A stretch of DNA of 64,000 nucleotides, taken from assembly GCF_029224025.1 (NCBI RefSeq), contig NZ_CP119392.1:3619001-3683000 (forward strand), given 5' to 3'. The DNA comes from Rhodanobacter sp. AS-Z3 (GTDB taxonomy: Bacteria; Pseudomonadota; Gammaproteobacteria; Xanthomonadales; Rhodanobacteraceae). Made by a program: the position numbers and the translations under genes. The notes beneath the pieces were generated by a model. The model saw nothing but the letters and a program-made list of their open reading frames with translations. It did no database searches and had not been told where the DNA came from. Shown one piece after another: positions 52,799-61,720 of the stretch. The first letter of the stretch is position 1. Each line of letters begins with the position of its first letter.

Positions 52799-53313
52799 GC
52801 GTCGACGACGATGGTGTCAGCGAAAATATCGTGCAGGCAGCGCTTGTCCTTGCCGAAGATCAGCAAGGCATCAACCAGACCGGTGAACTTGCCCACGAAG
52901 GGAATCATGCCCAGACCCATCATCGGCAAAACCCGCAGCAGGATGTAGCGCGACAAACCGATCCGGCTGCCGTCGGCGCGCACCACCGCGATGTCCAGCG
53001 CGCGCTTGCCGATGGTTTGGCCCGTGCGATGCAACATCACGCAATTCACCACGATGATGGTGACCATCAGCGCAAGGCCCAGCAGCATCAGCGCAAACAT
53101 GGGGCCGGCCGGCTTGGTGCCATGCCTGACATCCAGAAACATGTAGCCGGCCCACGCCACCGGCGCCAGCCAGATCAGGCTGAGCAGTCCATCCAGCAAG
53201 GCCGCACCCAGACGCTTGGCACGTCCAGCCTTGCGGTTTTCCAGGTCATAAGCGTCCCACGCGCGCACATCATCGACCACGGCTTGCGGTGCCGCATACG
53301 GATTATTTTCCAT
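52795..53313 (-). CDS. RDD-family membrane protein 1, first gene of the MoxR operon
   Basis: 172 aa. It begins MENNPYAAPQAVVDDV, typical of small RDD proteins, followed by RAKRLGAALLDGLLSLIWLA, HRTGQTIGKRALDIAVVRAD and GKDKRCLHDIFADTIVV. Three to four helices. It starts the seven-gene run and has an AGGAAGGACTCG-like region (reverse strand) as ribosome-binding site. A perfect palindrome and a -10-like TATACT lie just upstream. Confidence 0.9.
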   Translation of the reverse strand: MENNPYAAPQAVVDDVRAWDAYDLENRKAGRAKRLGAALLDGLLSLIWLAPVAWAGYMFLDVRHGTKPAGPMFALMLLGLALMVTIIVVNCVMLHRTGQTIGKRALDIAVVRADGSRIGLSRYILLRVLPMMGLGMIPFVGKFTGLVDALLIFGKDKRCLHDIFADTIVVDA

Positions 53314-53343
53314 CGAGTCCTTCCCCCTGTTGCTGTCCCTGAC

Positions 53344-53380
53344 TTGCCCACCAATGTGGTGGGCAACGTTTGCAAGTATA
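53344..53380 (-). promoter_or_regulatory. Palindromic operator and -10 of the MoxR operon
   Basis: Two perfect 10-base arms (ttgcccacca / tggtgggcaa) around a 3-nt centre span 53344-53366. On the minus strand they lie right after a -10-like TATACT (53380-53375) and about 30 bp before the first ATG. This is a good position for a repressor site. It could instead be a hairpin at the end of the SET transcript, though no T-tract follows. Confidence 0.55.
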
Positions 53381-53401
53381 AAAGCGAAATTCCGCGATTG
53401 C

Positions 53402-53869
53402 CTACCGCTTCGGCTTGAGCAAGGTGCCGCTGCACTTGGGCGAACCGCACAGGCATTTCCACAGCTTTTTCAGGCGCGCGGTGTACGGCACATCAAGCAC
53501 GATGCCGTAGTCGTAGGTGAGTTCTTCGCCGGGCTTGATGTTGCGGATGGCCTCGATCACCACCTTGTCGCGACGCGGATTGCCGCTGGCACTTTCCTCG
53601 ACCAGTGCGCGGCAGTTCGGCGCACAGCTGTGGTTGATCCACCGCGCAGCGTTGCCTTTCTGGTTCGCATCAATGATGTAGTCATCGTTGAGCGTGAACA
53701 AGAACGTGTGGCCGGTCTCGCCGCCATCGCCGTACAAATCATCCGCCTCGTCGTGGCTGAGCAACTTGCCCTTGTACTCGATCAGTTCCTCACCCTTGCT
53801 GATCGGCGCGGTGGCGAAGACGCCGTTGCCGTGGATGGGCGAGCGGCGGGCAACAAAACGTCGTGACAT
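53402..53869 (-). CDS. SET-domain lysine methyltransferase-like protein
   Basis: 155 aa from the ATG at 53869. It is a minimal SET domain: RRSPIHGNGVFATAPISKGE, the cofactor/active-site ARWINHSCAPNC, the catalytic GEELTYDYGI, and a post-SET cysteine cluster CLCGSPKCSGTL. Such bacterial SET proteins transfer methyl from SAM to lysines; their targets are mostly unknown. It is compact, with no pre-SET region. The stop lies 89 bp upstream of the MoxR-operon start. Confidence 0.92.
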   Translation of the reverse strand: MSRRFVARRSPIHGNGVFATAPISKGEELIEYKGKLLSHDEADDLYGDGGETGHTFLFTLNDDYIIDANQKGNAARWINHSCAPNCRALVEESASGNPRRDKVVIEAIRNIKPGEELTYDYGIVLDVPYTARLKKLWKCLCGSPKCSGTLLKPKR

Positions 53870-54068
53870 GCGATGGAACCCTGCAATGGAAACAAGCCGT
53901 CGATGATGCCTGTTTGCGGATGCGCGCGAAACCGTTTGCTGGCCGCGTGCGTACAAGCCGCTGGAAATCCTCCACGCAGCCGTTCTACCCGAAGCGTGGC
54001 CGGGTTCTGATGGCAAGGTTTTTTCGGCACTGGCCTGTTACCCCCCAAACGCGGTTAGAATCAACTTT

Positions 54069-54082
54069 CAAACGATCGTTTG
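54069..54082 (+). promoter_or_regulatory. PsrA-type operator (perfect 14-bp palindrome)
   Basis: CAAACGATCGTTTG fits the PsrA consensus (G/C)AAAC-N2-4-GTTT(G/C) with N4 = GATC. It sits 11 bp before the ATG of the lipoprotein gene that precedes an acyl-CoA dehydrogenase, immediately after a -10-like tagaat (54055-54060). PsrA is a TetR-family repressor released by long-chain acyl ligands. Binding was not tested. Confidence 0.75.
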
Positions 54083-54093
54083 GAGACTCTGCA

Positions 54094-54570
54094 ATGCGTC
54101 TGCTTCGCTGGATCATCCCCGTCCTGCTGCTCGGCCTGGCTGCCTGCGGCCCGACCAAGAAGAGCGTGTTCCCGCCCGCGGTGAACATCCAGCAACTGGT
54201 GGTGCTGCCGAACGGCCAGTGGCAACTGACGATGCGTATCCAGAACAACAGTTACGCCAGCATGAAGTTCACCGCGCTGGATGGCCAGTTGCAGATCGCC
54301 GAACTGGTGCCGGTACGGTTGCACAAGAACTTCGAGCTCGACATCCCGGAACTGGCCGGGGATGTCGTTCGCATCGACGTGCTGCCCACCACCCCGATGC
54401 GCCAGGCGCTGCAGGCCATTGCCGACAAGGGCAGCGCCGGCTCCCTGGCGTATCACGTCAGCGGCAGCGCCACCGCCAAACCAGAGCAGGAAAGCAAGCC
54501 ACGCTCGTTCGACTTCAACGGCAATGACTGGATCTCCGCTGTGCCGGGCATTGCCAACACGTATCGCTGA
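54094..54570 (+). CDS. Lipoprotein of LEA-type-2-like fold upstream of acyl-CoA dehydrogenase
   Basis: 158 aa from the ATG at 54094 (GGAG 8 nt upstream). Lipobox LLGLAACG. The mature part has alternating beta-strands (NIQQLVVLPNGQWQLTMRIQ, YASMKFTALDGQLQIAELVP) resembling the water-stress/hypersensitive LEA-type fold seen in envelope lipoproteins. It shares the presumed PsrA-controlled promoter with the dehydrogenase, 25 bp downstream. An outer-membrane lipoprotein in fatty-acid handling is possible but not shown. Confidence 0.85.
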   Translation: MRLLRWIIPVLLLGLAACGPTKKSVFPPAVNIQQLVVLPNGQWQLTMRIQNNSYASMKFTALDGQLQIAELVPVRLHKNFELDIPELAGDVVRIDVLPTTPMRQALQAIADKGSAGSLAYHVSGSATAKPEQESKPRSFDFNGNDWISAVPGIANTYR

Positions 54571-54595
54571 TCACCCATTCAACGAAGGAATAACC

Positions 54596-56386
54596 ATGAC
54601 CGCTTACAAGGCTCCCCTCGACGACCTGCGCTTCGCCCTGTTCGATGTGCTTGACGCGGAACCCACGCTGACCTCGTTGAAAGGTGGCGAAGCCCATACC
54701 CGCGACCTGTTCGATGCCGTGCTGGAAGAAGCCGGCCGCCTCAGCGAGCAGTTGCTGGCACCCACCAACTGGCCGGCTGATCTGGAAGGCTGCAAGTACG
54801 ACAAGGCCACCCAGACGGTGACCACGCCGAAGTCGTTCAAGGAGGCGTTCAAGGCCTTCGCTGAAGGCGGCTGGACCGGCCTGACCAATCCCGAAGCTTA
54901 CGGCGGCCAGGCGCTTCCCGGCGTGCTCGGTACCGCGACCACCGAAATTTTCCAGTCCGGCAACCTGGCCTGGAGCCTGTATCCGTTGCTGTCTGAAGGC
55001 GCCACCCACGCGATGGAAATGCATGGCGAGGAATGGCAACGCGAGCGCTACATGAAGCCGATCGTGGAAGGTCGCTGGACCGGCACCATGTGCCTGACCG
55101 AACCGCAGGCCGGCTCCGACCTGGGCCTGCTGAAAACGCGTGCCGAGCCAGCCGCGGCCGATGCGGACGGTCATGCCGTGTACAAGCTCAGCGGCACCAA
55201 GATCTTCATCAGCGCGGGCGAACACGATCTCACCGAAAACATTGTTCACCTGGTGTTGGCTCGCCTGCCCGACGCCCCGGAAGGCAGTCGCGGCATCTCC
55301 ATGTTCATCGTGCCGAAGTTCAAGTTGAATGCCGACGGCACGCCGGGTCAGCGCAACACCGTCGCCGCAGGTGCGATCGAACACAAGATGGGCATCCACG
55401 CCTGCTCCACCTGCGTGATGAACTTCGACGGCGCCGAAGGCTATCTGATCGGCAAGCCGCACAAGGGACTGGCCGCAATGTTCACCATGATGAATGCCGC
55501 GCGGCTTTCGGTCGGCGTGCAGGGTCTGGCGCTGGCCGAGCGCGCGCTGCAGAACAGCCTCAACTATGCGCGCGAACGCCTGCAATCACGTTCGCTGTCA
55601 GGCGCGAAGTTCCCCGACAAGCCGGCCGACAACCTGCTGGTGCAACCGGATGTGCGGCGCATGCTGCTGACCCAGCGCGCCTTCGTCGAAGGCTCGCGTG
55701 CACTGGTGCTGTATACCGCGTTGCAAACCGACATCGAGCATCGCGCGACCGACGAAGCGGCACGCCAGAAGGCCGGCGAGCTGGTCGCCTTCCTGATCCC
55801 GATCGCCAAAGGCCTGGTCACCGAACTGGCGCAGGAATGCACCAAGGAGGCCTTGCAGATCTACGGCGGCCACGGCTACATCGCCGAGAACGGGATGGAG
55901 CAGTTTGTCCGCGACGCCCGCATCATCACCTTGTACGAAGGCACCACCGGCATTCAGGCGGCCGACTTGCTAGGCCGCAAGATTCTCCAGCTGCAGGGCG
56001 TGGGCGCGAAGCACTTCCTGCAGGAGATCAGCGCGTTCTGTCAGCAGCACAGCACCAACGCCGCTGTGCGCCATCTGATCGGCCCGCTGGCTGTCGCCAC
56101 CAAGGAATGGAGCGACCTCACCGTGAGCCTCGCCCAGCGCGTGCAAGCCAACCCGGAAGAACTGGGCGCCGCCGCTACCGATTACCTGTACTACTCCGGC
56201 TACGTCACGCTCGCCTACCTGTGGGCACGCAGCGTGGTTGCCGCCGAAGCCGGTTCGCAGTCCGCCGCGTTCAAGCAGGCCAAGCGCGACACTGCCGCGT
56301 TCTACTTCGCCCGCCTACTGCCGCGCACGCTGATGCACAAGGCGGCGATCGATGCTGGCGTGCAGAGCTTGCCCGACATCGCCTGA
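54596..56386 (+). CDS. Acyl-CoA dehydrogenase, long-chain (FadE-like)
   Basis: 596 aa from the ATG at 54596, with GAAGGA 7 nt upstream. N-terminal extension, then the dehydrogenase core: GTMCLTEPQAGSDLGLLKTR, FISAGEHDL and YKLSGTKIF, the flavin-binding EALQIYGGHGYIAENGMEQF, the active-site-region RDARIITLYEGTTGIQAADL, and a C-terminal helical extension (FYFARLLPRTLMHKAAIDAG) typical of the 600-residue bacterial class. It oxidises acyl-CoA to enoyl-CoA in fatty-acid degradation. It follows the lipoprotein gene and a PsrA-type site, supporting acyl-ligand control. A good terminator follows. Confidence 0.95.
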   Translation: MTAYKAPLDDLRFALFDVLDAEPTLTSLKGGEAHTRDLFDAVLEEAGRLSEQLLAPTNWPADLEGCKYDKATQTVTTPKSFKEAFKAFAEGGWTGLTNPEAYGGQALPGVLGTATTEIFQSGNLAWSLYPLLSEGATHAMEMHGEEWQRERYMKPIVEGRWTGTMCLTEPQAGSDLGLLKTRAEPAAADADGHAVYKLSGTKIFISAGEHDLTENIVHLVLARLPDAPEGSRGISMFIVPKFKLNADGTPGQRNTVAAGAIEHKMGIHACSTCVMNFDGAEGYLIGKPHKGLAAMFTMMNAARLSVGVQGLALAERALQNSLNYARERLQSRSLSGAKFPDKPADNLLVQPDVRRMLLTQRAFVEGSRALVLYTALQTDIEHRATDEAARQKAGELVAFLIPIAKGLVTELAQECTKEALQIYGGHGYIAENGMEQFVRDARIITLYEGTTGIQAADLLGRKILQLQGVGAKHFLQEISAFCQQHSTNAAVRHLIGPLAVATKEWSDLTVSLAQRVQANPEELGAAATDYLYYSGYVTLAYLWARSVVAAEAGSQSAAFKQAKRDTAAFYFARLLPRTLMHKAAIDAGVQSLPDIA

Positions 56387-56411
56387 TCCCAGGCCGTCAG
56401 GCGGGAACGAC

Positions 56412-56444
56412 AAAAGCCCGGCATGGTTGCCGGGCTTTTGTTTG
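56412..56444 (+). terminator. Rho-independent terminator after acyl-CoA dehydrogenase gene
   Basis: Stem aaaagcccggc / gccgggctttt with a 6-nt loop, then gttt. It lies 26 bp past the stop. Confidence 0.9.
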
Positions 56445-56515
56445 TCTGGTGGCTTTCTCAGCAGGGGCCGGATGTGCCCAATCGGGTCAACTTTTGCTCT
56501 GAAGCGCCACGGTGC

Positions 56516-56746
56516 TCAGAAGCTGACGCAGTTAGCGCCCAACATGCGCTCGTACTGACTGATCCAGTTGTCATGAAATTCTGCAAGTTGCAGCAACTCG
56601 CGGGCCAGCGCCTCCTGTGCGGCGGCAATGCCGCAAGGGGCCGGCGACGCCACCGGCGTCAGCTTGGCGACGCGCCGCATGGGCGCTTCCACGAGGGCGG
56701 CATCGCTCTCGAGCAGATAATTGATGTCGTAGGCATGTTCGCTCAT
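56516..56746 (-). CDS. Small hypothetical protein
   Basis: 76 aa from the ATG at 56746 (weak ribosome-binding site, AGG near -5). It is helix-rich and acidic at first (SEHAYDINYLLESDAALVEA), then QEALARELLQLAEFHDNWIS. No family recognised. Codon use (GC at third positions) is consistent with coding, and it fills an otherwise empty gap between a terminator and the hydrolase. It could be a spurious frame. Confidence 0.5.
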   Translation of the reverse strand: MSEHAYDINYLLESDAALVEAPMRRVAKLTPVASPAPCGIAAAQEALARELLQLAEFHDNWISQYERMLGANCVSF

Positions 56747-56852
56747 GCCTGTACTCAAGCAATAGGCTTGCCAAACAACCCCGCTCCCCGTTTCCACAAA
56801 ACCGGTCTACTCTCGTGGTGTTGCAAGTACGGCCAACCGAAGGGGATTCAGC

Positions 56853-58814
56853 ATGAACTCGAACCGATTCACCGCAGGTATCCGACCTGCGTTGCTTGCC
56901 TTGTTGCTCGGGGCAACCGGCCTGTTGCAGGCCACTGACGTGCCGCCAGCCCACTATCCGAACTATCCGAGCGAAACCCCGGCGAAGTTCACCCCTACCA
57001 CCGCCAGCTTCGATTACGAACGGCGCGACGTGATGGTGCCGATGCGCGACGGGGTCAAGCTGCATACGGTCATCCTGATCCCCAAGGGCGCCCATCACGC
57101 GGGCATTCTGTTCACCCGCACGCCGTACGACGCGAATGCGCTGACTCGCGTCAGCATGAGCGGCCAGCTGGAAGTAGCACTGGCCGGCTATGACAACGTC
57201 GCCGACATCATCGTCGAGGACGGCTACATCCGCGTGGTGCAGGACGTGCGTGGCAAGTACGGCTCCGAAGGCGATTACGTGATGAATCGGCCGCCGCACG
57301 GCCCGCTGAATCCCACCCCGGTCGACGATGCCACCGACACCTATGACAGCATCGACTGGCTGGTGAAGAACATTCCCGAGACCAACGGCAAGGTCGCCAC
57401 GCTGGGCATTTCCTATGACGGCTTCGAGCCGCTGATGGCGCTGATCCATCCGCATCCGGCACTGAAAGTGTCGGTGCCGATGAATCCGATGGTCGACGGC
57501 TGGATGGGTGACGACTGGTTCCACAACGGGGCCTTTCGCCAGCAGAACCTGGCCTATATCTACGAGCAGACCGCCAGCCGCGACAACTCGATCAAATGGT
57601 GGACCAACTTCCACGACGAGTACGACCTGTTCATGCACTACGGCTCGGCCGGCGCACTGGCCGATGCCTATGGCATGCGCCAGCTCGGCTTCTGGAACAA
57701 GCTGCTGGCGCACCCGGCCTACGACAGCTTCTGGAGCGATCAGGCAGTCGACAAGCTGCTCGCCAAAGAACCGTTGACCGTTCCGGTGATGCTGGTGCAC
57801 AGCCTGTGGGACCAGGAAGACAGCTACGGCGCGCAGGCCGTCTACCGTGCGATCAAGCCGAAGGACACCAGCGGCAACATGGTCAAGCTGGTGATGGGAC
57901 CGTGGAACCACGGCCAGGAAATCGGGGAAGGCAGTTCGCTGGGCGCACTCCGTTTCGGCAGCGACACCGCGAAATACTTCCGCGAGAAAATCCTGCGTCC
58001 GTACCTGGCGCAATACCTGAAGGACGGCGCACCGAAAGCCGATATCGCCGCCGTCACCGCCTACCAGACCGGCAGCAACCAATGGCAGCGTCTGGATCGC
58101 TGGCCACTCGCCTGCAGCGAAGGCTGCCCGACCAAGAGCCGCGCGCTGTATTTGGAAGCCGACAACAAGCTCGGCTTCAACGCTCCTGCCAGCGGCTCCG
58201 GCTACGACGAATATGTTTCCGATCCGGCCCATCCGGTACCGTTCCGCGCCCGGCCGATTCAGCCGATCGGCTACGGCACCTTCACATGGCCGCAGTGGCT
58301 GGTCGATGACCAGCGCGAAGCGTCCGGTCGCACCGACGTTGTCAGCTACGTCAGCGACGTGCTCACCGCGCCGCTGACCATCAGCGGCGTACCGGAAATG
58401 CACCTGGTTGCATCAACCAGCGGCACCGACAGCGACTGGGTGGTCAAGCTGATCGACGTCTATCCCGATCAGGTCGCCTATCAACCCGAAATGGGCGGCT
58501 ATCAACTCGCCATCGGCATGGACATTTTCCGCGGGCGTTATCGCGAGGGTTTCACCGCGGCCAAGCCGATCGCCGCCAACCAGGCGTTGCCCTATCACTT
58601 CGCGCTGCCGTCGGCCAACCATGTATTTCTGCCCGGTCACCGCATCATGGTGCAGGTGCAATCAAGCTGGTTCCCGCTGTATGACCGCAATCCGCAGACC
58701 TTCGTACCGAACATCTTGCTGGCCAAGCCGGCGGACTACGTGAAAGCGACCCAGCGTATTTATCACGCAGCGAATGAAGCCAGCTTCATCGCCTTGCCGG
58801 TCGCAGGCGGCTGA
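56853..58814 (+). CDS. Alpha-amino acid ester hydrolase / CocE-NonD family hydrolase
   Basis: 653 aa with a signal peptide (ALLALLLGATGLLQATDVPP). Three-domain CocE-type architecture: alpha/beta hydrolase with nucleophile elbow LGISYDGFEPLMALIHPHPA, the helical cap containing MVDGWMGDDWFHNGAFRQQN typical of beta-lactam-acting ester hydrolases, catalytic Asp region VHSLWDQEDSYG and His in GPWNHGQEI, and a C-terminal jelly-roll domain (YHFALPSANHVFLPGHRIMV). Family enzymes cleave alpha-amino esters and amides, including beta-lactam side chains, in the periplasm. The residue after the nucleophile-Tyr is Asp where Glu is usual. Confidence 0.93.
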   Translation: MNSNRFTAGIRPALLALLLGATGLLQATDVPPAHYPNYPSETPAKFTPTTASFDYERRDVMVPMRDGVKLHTVILIPKGAHHAGILFTRTPYDANALTRVSMSGQLEVALAGYDNVADIIVEDGYIRVVQDVRGKYGSEGDYVMNRPPHGPLNPTPVDDATDTYDSIDWLVKNIPETNGKVATLGISYDGFEPLMALIHPHPALKVSVPMNPMVDGWMGDDWFHNGAFRQQNLAYIYEQTASRDNSIKWWTNFHDEYDLFMHYGSAGALADAYGMRQLGFWNKLLAHPAYDSFWSDQAVDKLLAKEPLTVPVMLVHSLWDQEDSYGAQAVYRAIKPKDTSGNMVKLVMGPWNHGQEIGEGSSLGALRFGSDTAKYFREKILRPYLAQYLKDGAPKADIAAVTAYQTGSNQWQRLDRWPLACSEGCPTKSRALYLEADNKLGFNAPASGSGYDEYVSDPAHPVPFRARPIQPIGYGTFTWPQWLVDDQREASGRTDVVSYVSDVLTAPLTISGVPEMHLVASTSGTDSDWVVKLIDVYPDQVAYQPEMGGYQLAIGMDIFRGRYREGFTAAKPIAANQALPYHFALPSANHVFLPGHRIMVQVQSSWFPLYDRNPQTFVPNILLAKPADYVKATQRIYHAANEASFIALPVAGG

Positions 58815-59114
58815 GCGATACCAGGTATCGCAAGGTTCCCACCTGCTGCCCCAGGCAGCGGCCATCAGTGACTCGTGTGATCCCGCGCACGCAGATCATG
58901 CGAGTCACTGTTCCATGCAAGCCGCAGCGCTGCGTCAAAAAGCCATACAAGGCAGCGAGGTTTCAGAGGACACGCAGAAACGCCGGCGACGGAGGCACTC
59001 CACGAAGAGACGCTGTAGCAGGCGCACCCGTGCCTGAAAGATCAGGCAACGCCCGATTGCCTTGCCTCGCTCAAAGTCCCACGCTGGCCAGATGACTCCT
59101 GTCCCACACGTACG
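58815..59114. other. Intergenic region with one hairpin, no gene recognised
   Basis: 300 bp. An 8-bp stem gtgactcg / cgagtcac (about 58867-58904) surrounds a 22-nt loop containing a second short repeat (gatc..gatc). No ORF with convincing features was found. The promoter of the DUF4105 gene should lie close to 59080. Confidence 0.4.
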
Positions 59115-60125
59115 ATGAGCAAGCACGCCAGCATGATTGGCCAGATGATCCTGATCGGGCTGGCCGGCATGGTGACGCTGTGCTCGGGTGCGTGGGGTGC
59201 GCTGGCGCTGTGGTACCAGTTGCCTGGCGGCAAGGTCGTGAAGAATCTCGGCAGCGTAAGTTGGTCGCTGCTGGTCATCGCACTCGTCGGCATCGCGATC
59301 TACCGGCACAGCTGGCTACCGCTGGGCATCTACCTGCTGCTCTACGCGTTGCTACTGCTTTGGTGGGGCCGCATTGCACCTACCAACCGGCGTGATTGGG
59401 CCGATGATGTTTCGCGGCCACTCACTGGTCGGGTCGAGGGCAACCAGATCGTTCTCGACAATGTGCGCAACTTCACCTGGCGCAGCAACGTCGACTACGA
59501 CGCCCACTGGGAAACCCGCCGCTACGACCTCGACCACATCGCCAGCGCCGACGCGGTGTTGTCGTACTGGAGCAGCAAGGCGATTGCCCACGCGATGATC
59601 TCGTTCGGCTTCGACGACGGCAGCCATGTGGTTTTCTCGGTGGAAATTCGTCGGAAACGCGATCAGCAATACTCGCCGATCGGCGGCTTCTTCAAGCAGT
59701 TCGAGACCACCCTGGTGGCCGCCGACGAGAACGACATCATTCGGGTGCGCACCAATGTGCGCGGCGAGGATGACTACCTGTATCCGTTGCGCATGCAGCT
59801 GCCTGCAATGCGCGCGCTGTTCCTGTCGTACGTGCGTGCGGCCAACCAGTTGGCGGCAACACCGGCGTTCTACAACACGATTAGCTCCAACTGCACCACC
59901 CTCGTCTATCACATGGCCCGCCAGATCGAGCCGGGCATGCGCTGGGATATCCGCCTGCTGCTCACCGGCTACCTGCCGGAGTACCTGCACAAACTGGGCG
60001 CCGTGGACCGCAGCGTGCCACTGGCCCTGCTGCGCAAACGCTGCCGGATCACCGAACAGGCCAGACGTACGCAGCCGACTGAAAACTTCTCGCAGGCGAT
60101 CCGCCAACCGCCGCCAGCGAGCTAG
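59115..60125 (+). CDS. DUF4105 (Lnb N-terminal-like) membrane protein
   Basis: 336 aa. Two or three N-terminal helices (MIGQMILIGLAGMVTLCSGA, LGIYLLLYALLLLWWG), then a globular domain on the periplasmic side with RNFTWRSNVDYDAHWETRRY, HAMISFGFDDGSHVVFSVEI and the conserved YNTISSNCTTLVYHMARQI, in which the Cys of the SNCTT motif matches the nucleophile position of the DUF4105/Lnb-N family. Function is unknown for most members. The stop overlaps the convergent RNB gene stop by 4 bp. Confidence 0.88.
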   Translation: MSKHASMIGQMILIGLAGMVTLCSGAWGALALWYQLPGGKVVKNLGSVSWSLLVIALVGIAIYRHSWLPLGIYLLLYALLLLWWGRIAPTNRRDWADDVSRPLTGRVEGNQIVLDNVRNFTWRSNVDYDAHWETRRYDLDHIASADAVLSYWSSKAIAHAMISFGFDDGSHVVFSVEIRRKRDQQYSPIGGFFKQFETTLVAADENDIIRVRTNVRGEDDYLYPLRMQLPAMRALFLSYVRAANQLAATPAFYNTISSNCTTLVYHMARQIEPGMRWDIRLLLTGYLPEYLHKLGAVDRSVPLALLRKRCRITEQARRTQPTENFSQAIRQPPPAS

Positions 60126-61561
60126 CCGACCCACTCGAAGCGAACCAGCCGACGCGACGGATCGGCCTCGACCAGCCTCACCGTGACGTCCGCACCCAGC
60201 GGCAACGCCGTGCTGGAGGAAACGCTGGCATCGATCGCCGGATCACGCACGATCACCGTGCCCTTGTGTGGATCGTCGTGGGACACTTCGACGATCGCAG
60301 CGGCAAACACCTCACCCACGCGCGGCGCCAGCACCACCGCCTCGGCCAGGTTGAGTACGGCACTTTCGTACTGACCGGAACGGTGACTGGATGCCTGCAT
60401 GGTGACCGGCAAGCCCGGCAACGCGGCCAGCGCCCAATCCGGCACCGCTTGTTTCGCGCACAGCGCCACGCAGACCTCGCCTGAGTAGCGGTCGACCAAC
60501 CGACGCAGCGGTGCGGTGGCATGGGTGTATTGCGCGGCCAGCGCCGAATGCATCGACTGTTCCGGCACGGCGCCGTTGAACGCCGCATAACCCGCCCCGC
60601 GCAGCACGCTGGTGCAGGCCGTAAGCATCGCCACGTGCAGGTCTTTGGACGGGTCCAGCGAGCGGATGAAACCGGGATAATCCAGTTCGGCTGGCCAGAC
60701 AATGCCCAGCGCCCGCGCGGTGACACGCAACCGTTCGATCGCGTGCGGGTCGGGTGGCGGCAGCGTGCGCAAGATGCCGACCTTCGCCTGCACCATCAGA
60801 TACGCCGCCGCCATGCCGGTGAGCAACGAGATCTGTTCGTTCCAGTCCTCCAGCGGCAAGCGCGCGCGGAACGCCAGCTTCCACTGACCGTCCAGCACGC
60901 TGACCTCCTGTTCCGGCAGCGGCAGGCTCACGCCACCGCGGGCGAACTCGCGCTTGCGCCGCAGCTCGCCGATCTCGCGCAATACCGCAAACATCGGATC
61001 GGCGGTGCCCGCATCGATCAGCTTCTGCACGCCTTCGTAGTCGAGCTTTGCACGACTGCGCACCTTGGCACGCCGGACGTCGACGGCAATGCCTTCGCCG
61101 GTGGCGTCCAGCTCGATCGTCCACAACAGCGCCGGACGCAGCTGATCGGGCAGCAGCGAGGCGGCGTTTTCGGAGAGCACTTTGGGATGCAACGGAATTT
61201 TCGTCTCGGCGCCATACAGCGTCTCGCCACGGCGGTGCGCTTCAAGGTCGACCGGATCGCCCGCGCTGACAAACGCAGCGACGTCGGCGATGGCGTAGTA
61301 AACGCGATAGCCGCCCTCCGTGCGTTCCACGTACATCGCCTGATCCAGATCCATCGAACTGGCTGGATCGATCGTCACGAGCGCGATTTCGCTGCGATCC
61401 AGCTCCGGCCAACGGGGGTTCGCCGCCGCCGCTGCGGCAGCCGCCTCGACCTCCGCTGGAAATGCCGACGGCAGTTTCAGGTCGTTCTGGATATCAAGCA
61501 TGCCCTGCGCAAGCGCCGCGTTGGCATCGGGCTGTACAAGAATGCGACGGGTAGTCGACAT
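60122..61561 (-). CDS. RNB-domain (RNase II/R-type) ribonuclease
   Basis: 479 aa from the ATG at 61561, with AGGGA about 8 nt upstream. The RNB catalytic core is readable: VTIDPASSMDLDQAMYVERT with the metal-binding Asp residues, YYAIADVAAFV and HRRGETLYGAETKIPLHPKV, later LAAQYTHATAPLRRLVDRYS and the C-terminal S1-like end with LVEADPSRRLVRFEWVG. It is shorter than RNase R or II, with only a short N-terminal segment and no full cold-shock domains. It degrades RNA 3' to 5'. No operon partners. Confidence 0.9.
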   Translation of the reverse strand: MSTTRRILVQPDANAALAQGMLDIQNDLKLPSAFPAEVEAAAAAAAANPRWPELDRSEIALVTIDPASSMDLDQAMYVERTEGGYRVYYAIADVAAFVSAGDPVDLEAHRRGETLYGAETKIPLHPKVLSENAASLLPDQLRPALLWTIELDATGEGIAVDVRRAKVRSRAKLDYEGVQKLIDAGTADPMFAVLREIGELRRKREFARGGVSLPLPEQEVSVLDGQWKLAFRARLPLEDWNEQISLLTGMAAAYLMVQAKVGILRTLPPPDPHAIERLRVTARALGIVWPAELDYPGFIRSLDPSKDLHVAMLTACTSVLRGAGYAAFNGAVPEQSMHSALAAQYTHATAPLRRLVDRYSGEVCVALCAKQAVPDWALAALPGLPVTMQASSHRSGQYESAVLNLAEAVVLAPRVGEVFAAAIVEVSHDDPHKGTVIVRDPAIDASVSSSTALPLGADVTVRLVEADPSRRLVRFEWVG

Positions 61562-61720
61562 GAAAAATTTCCCTGTTTGGCTGAACTTCGATGGGACACA
61601 GGCTACCGCCAGATTGGCGACAGCGCGGTGTTGCCAAGATATACCCACGCCACACGGGACTACCATGAGCGCGTTGCAAGGTGTAGAAACGGCGGAGTCC
61701 GTTCTGCGTGATCGAAACCG

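Noticed and set aside
56571..58403. 610-codon antisense frame over the ester hydrolase
   Set aside because: Sense strand is a clear CocE-type enzyme. Antisense shows no motif.
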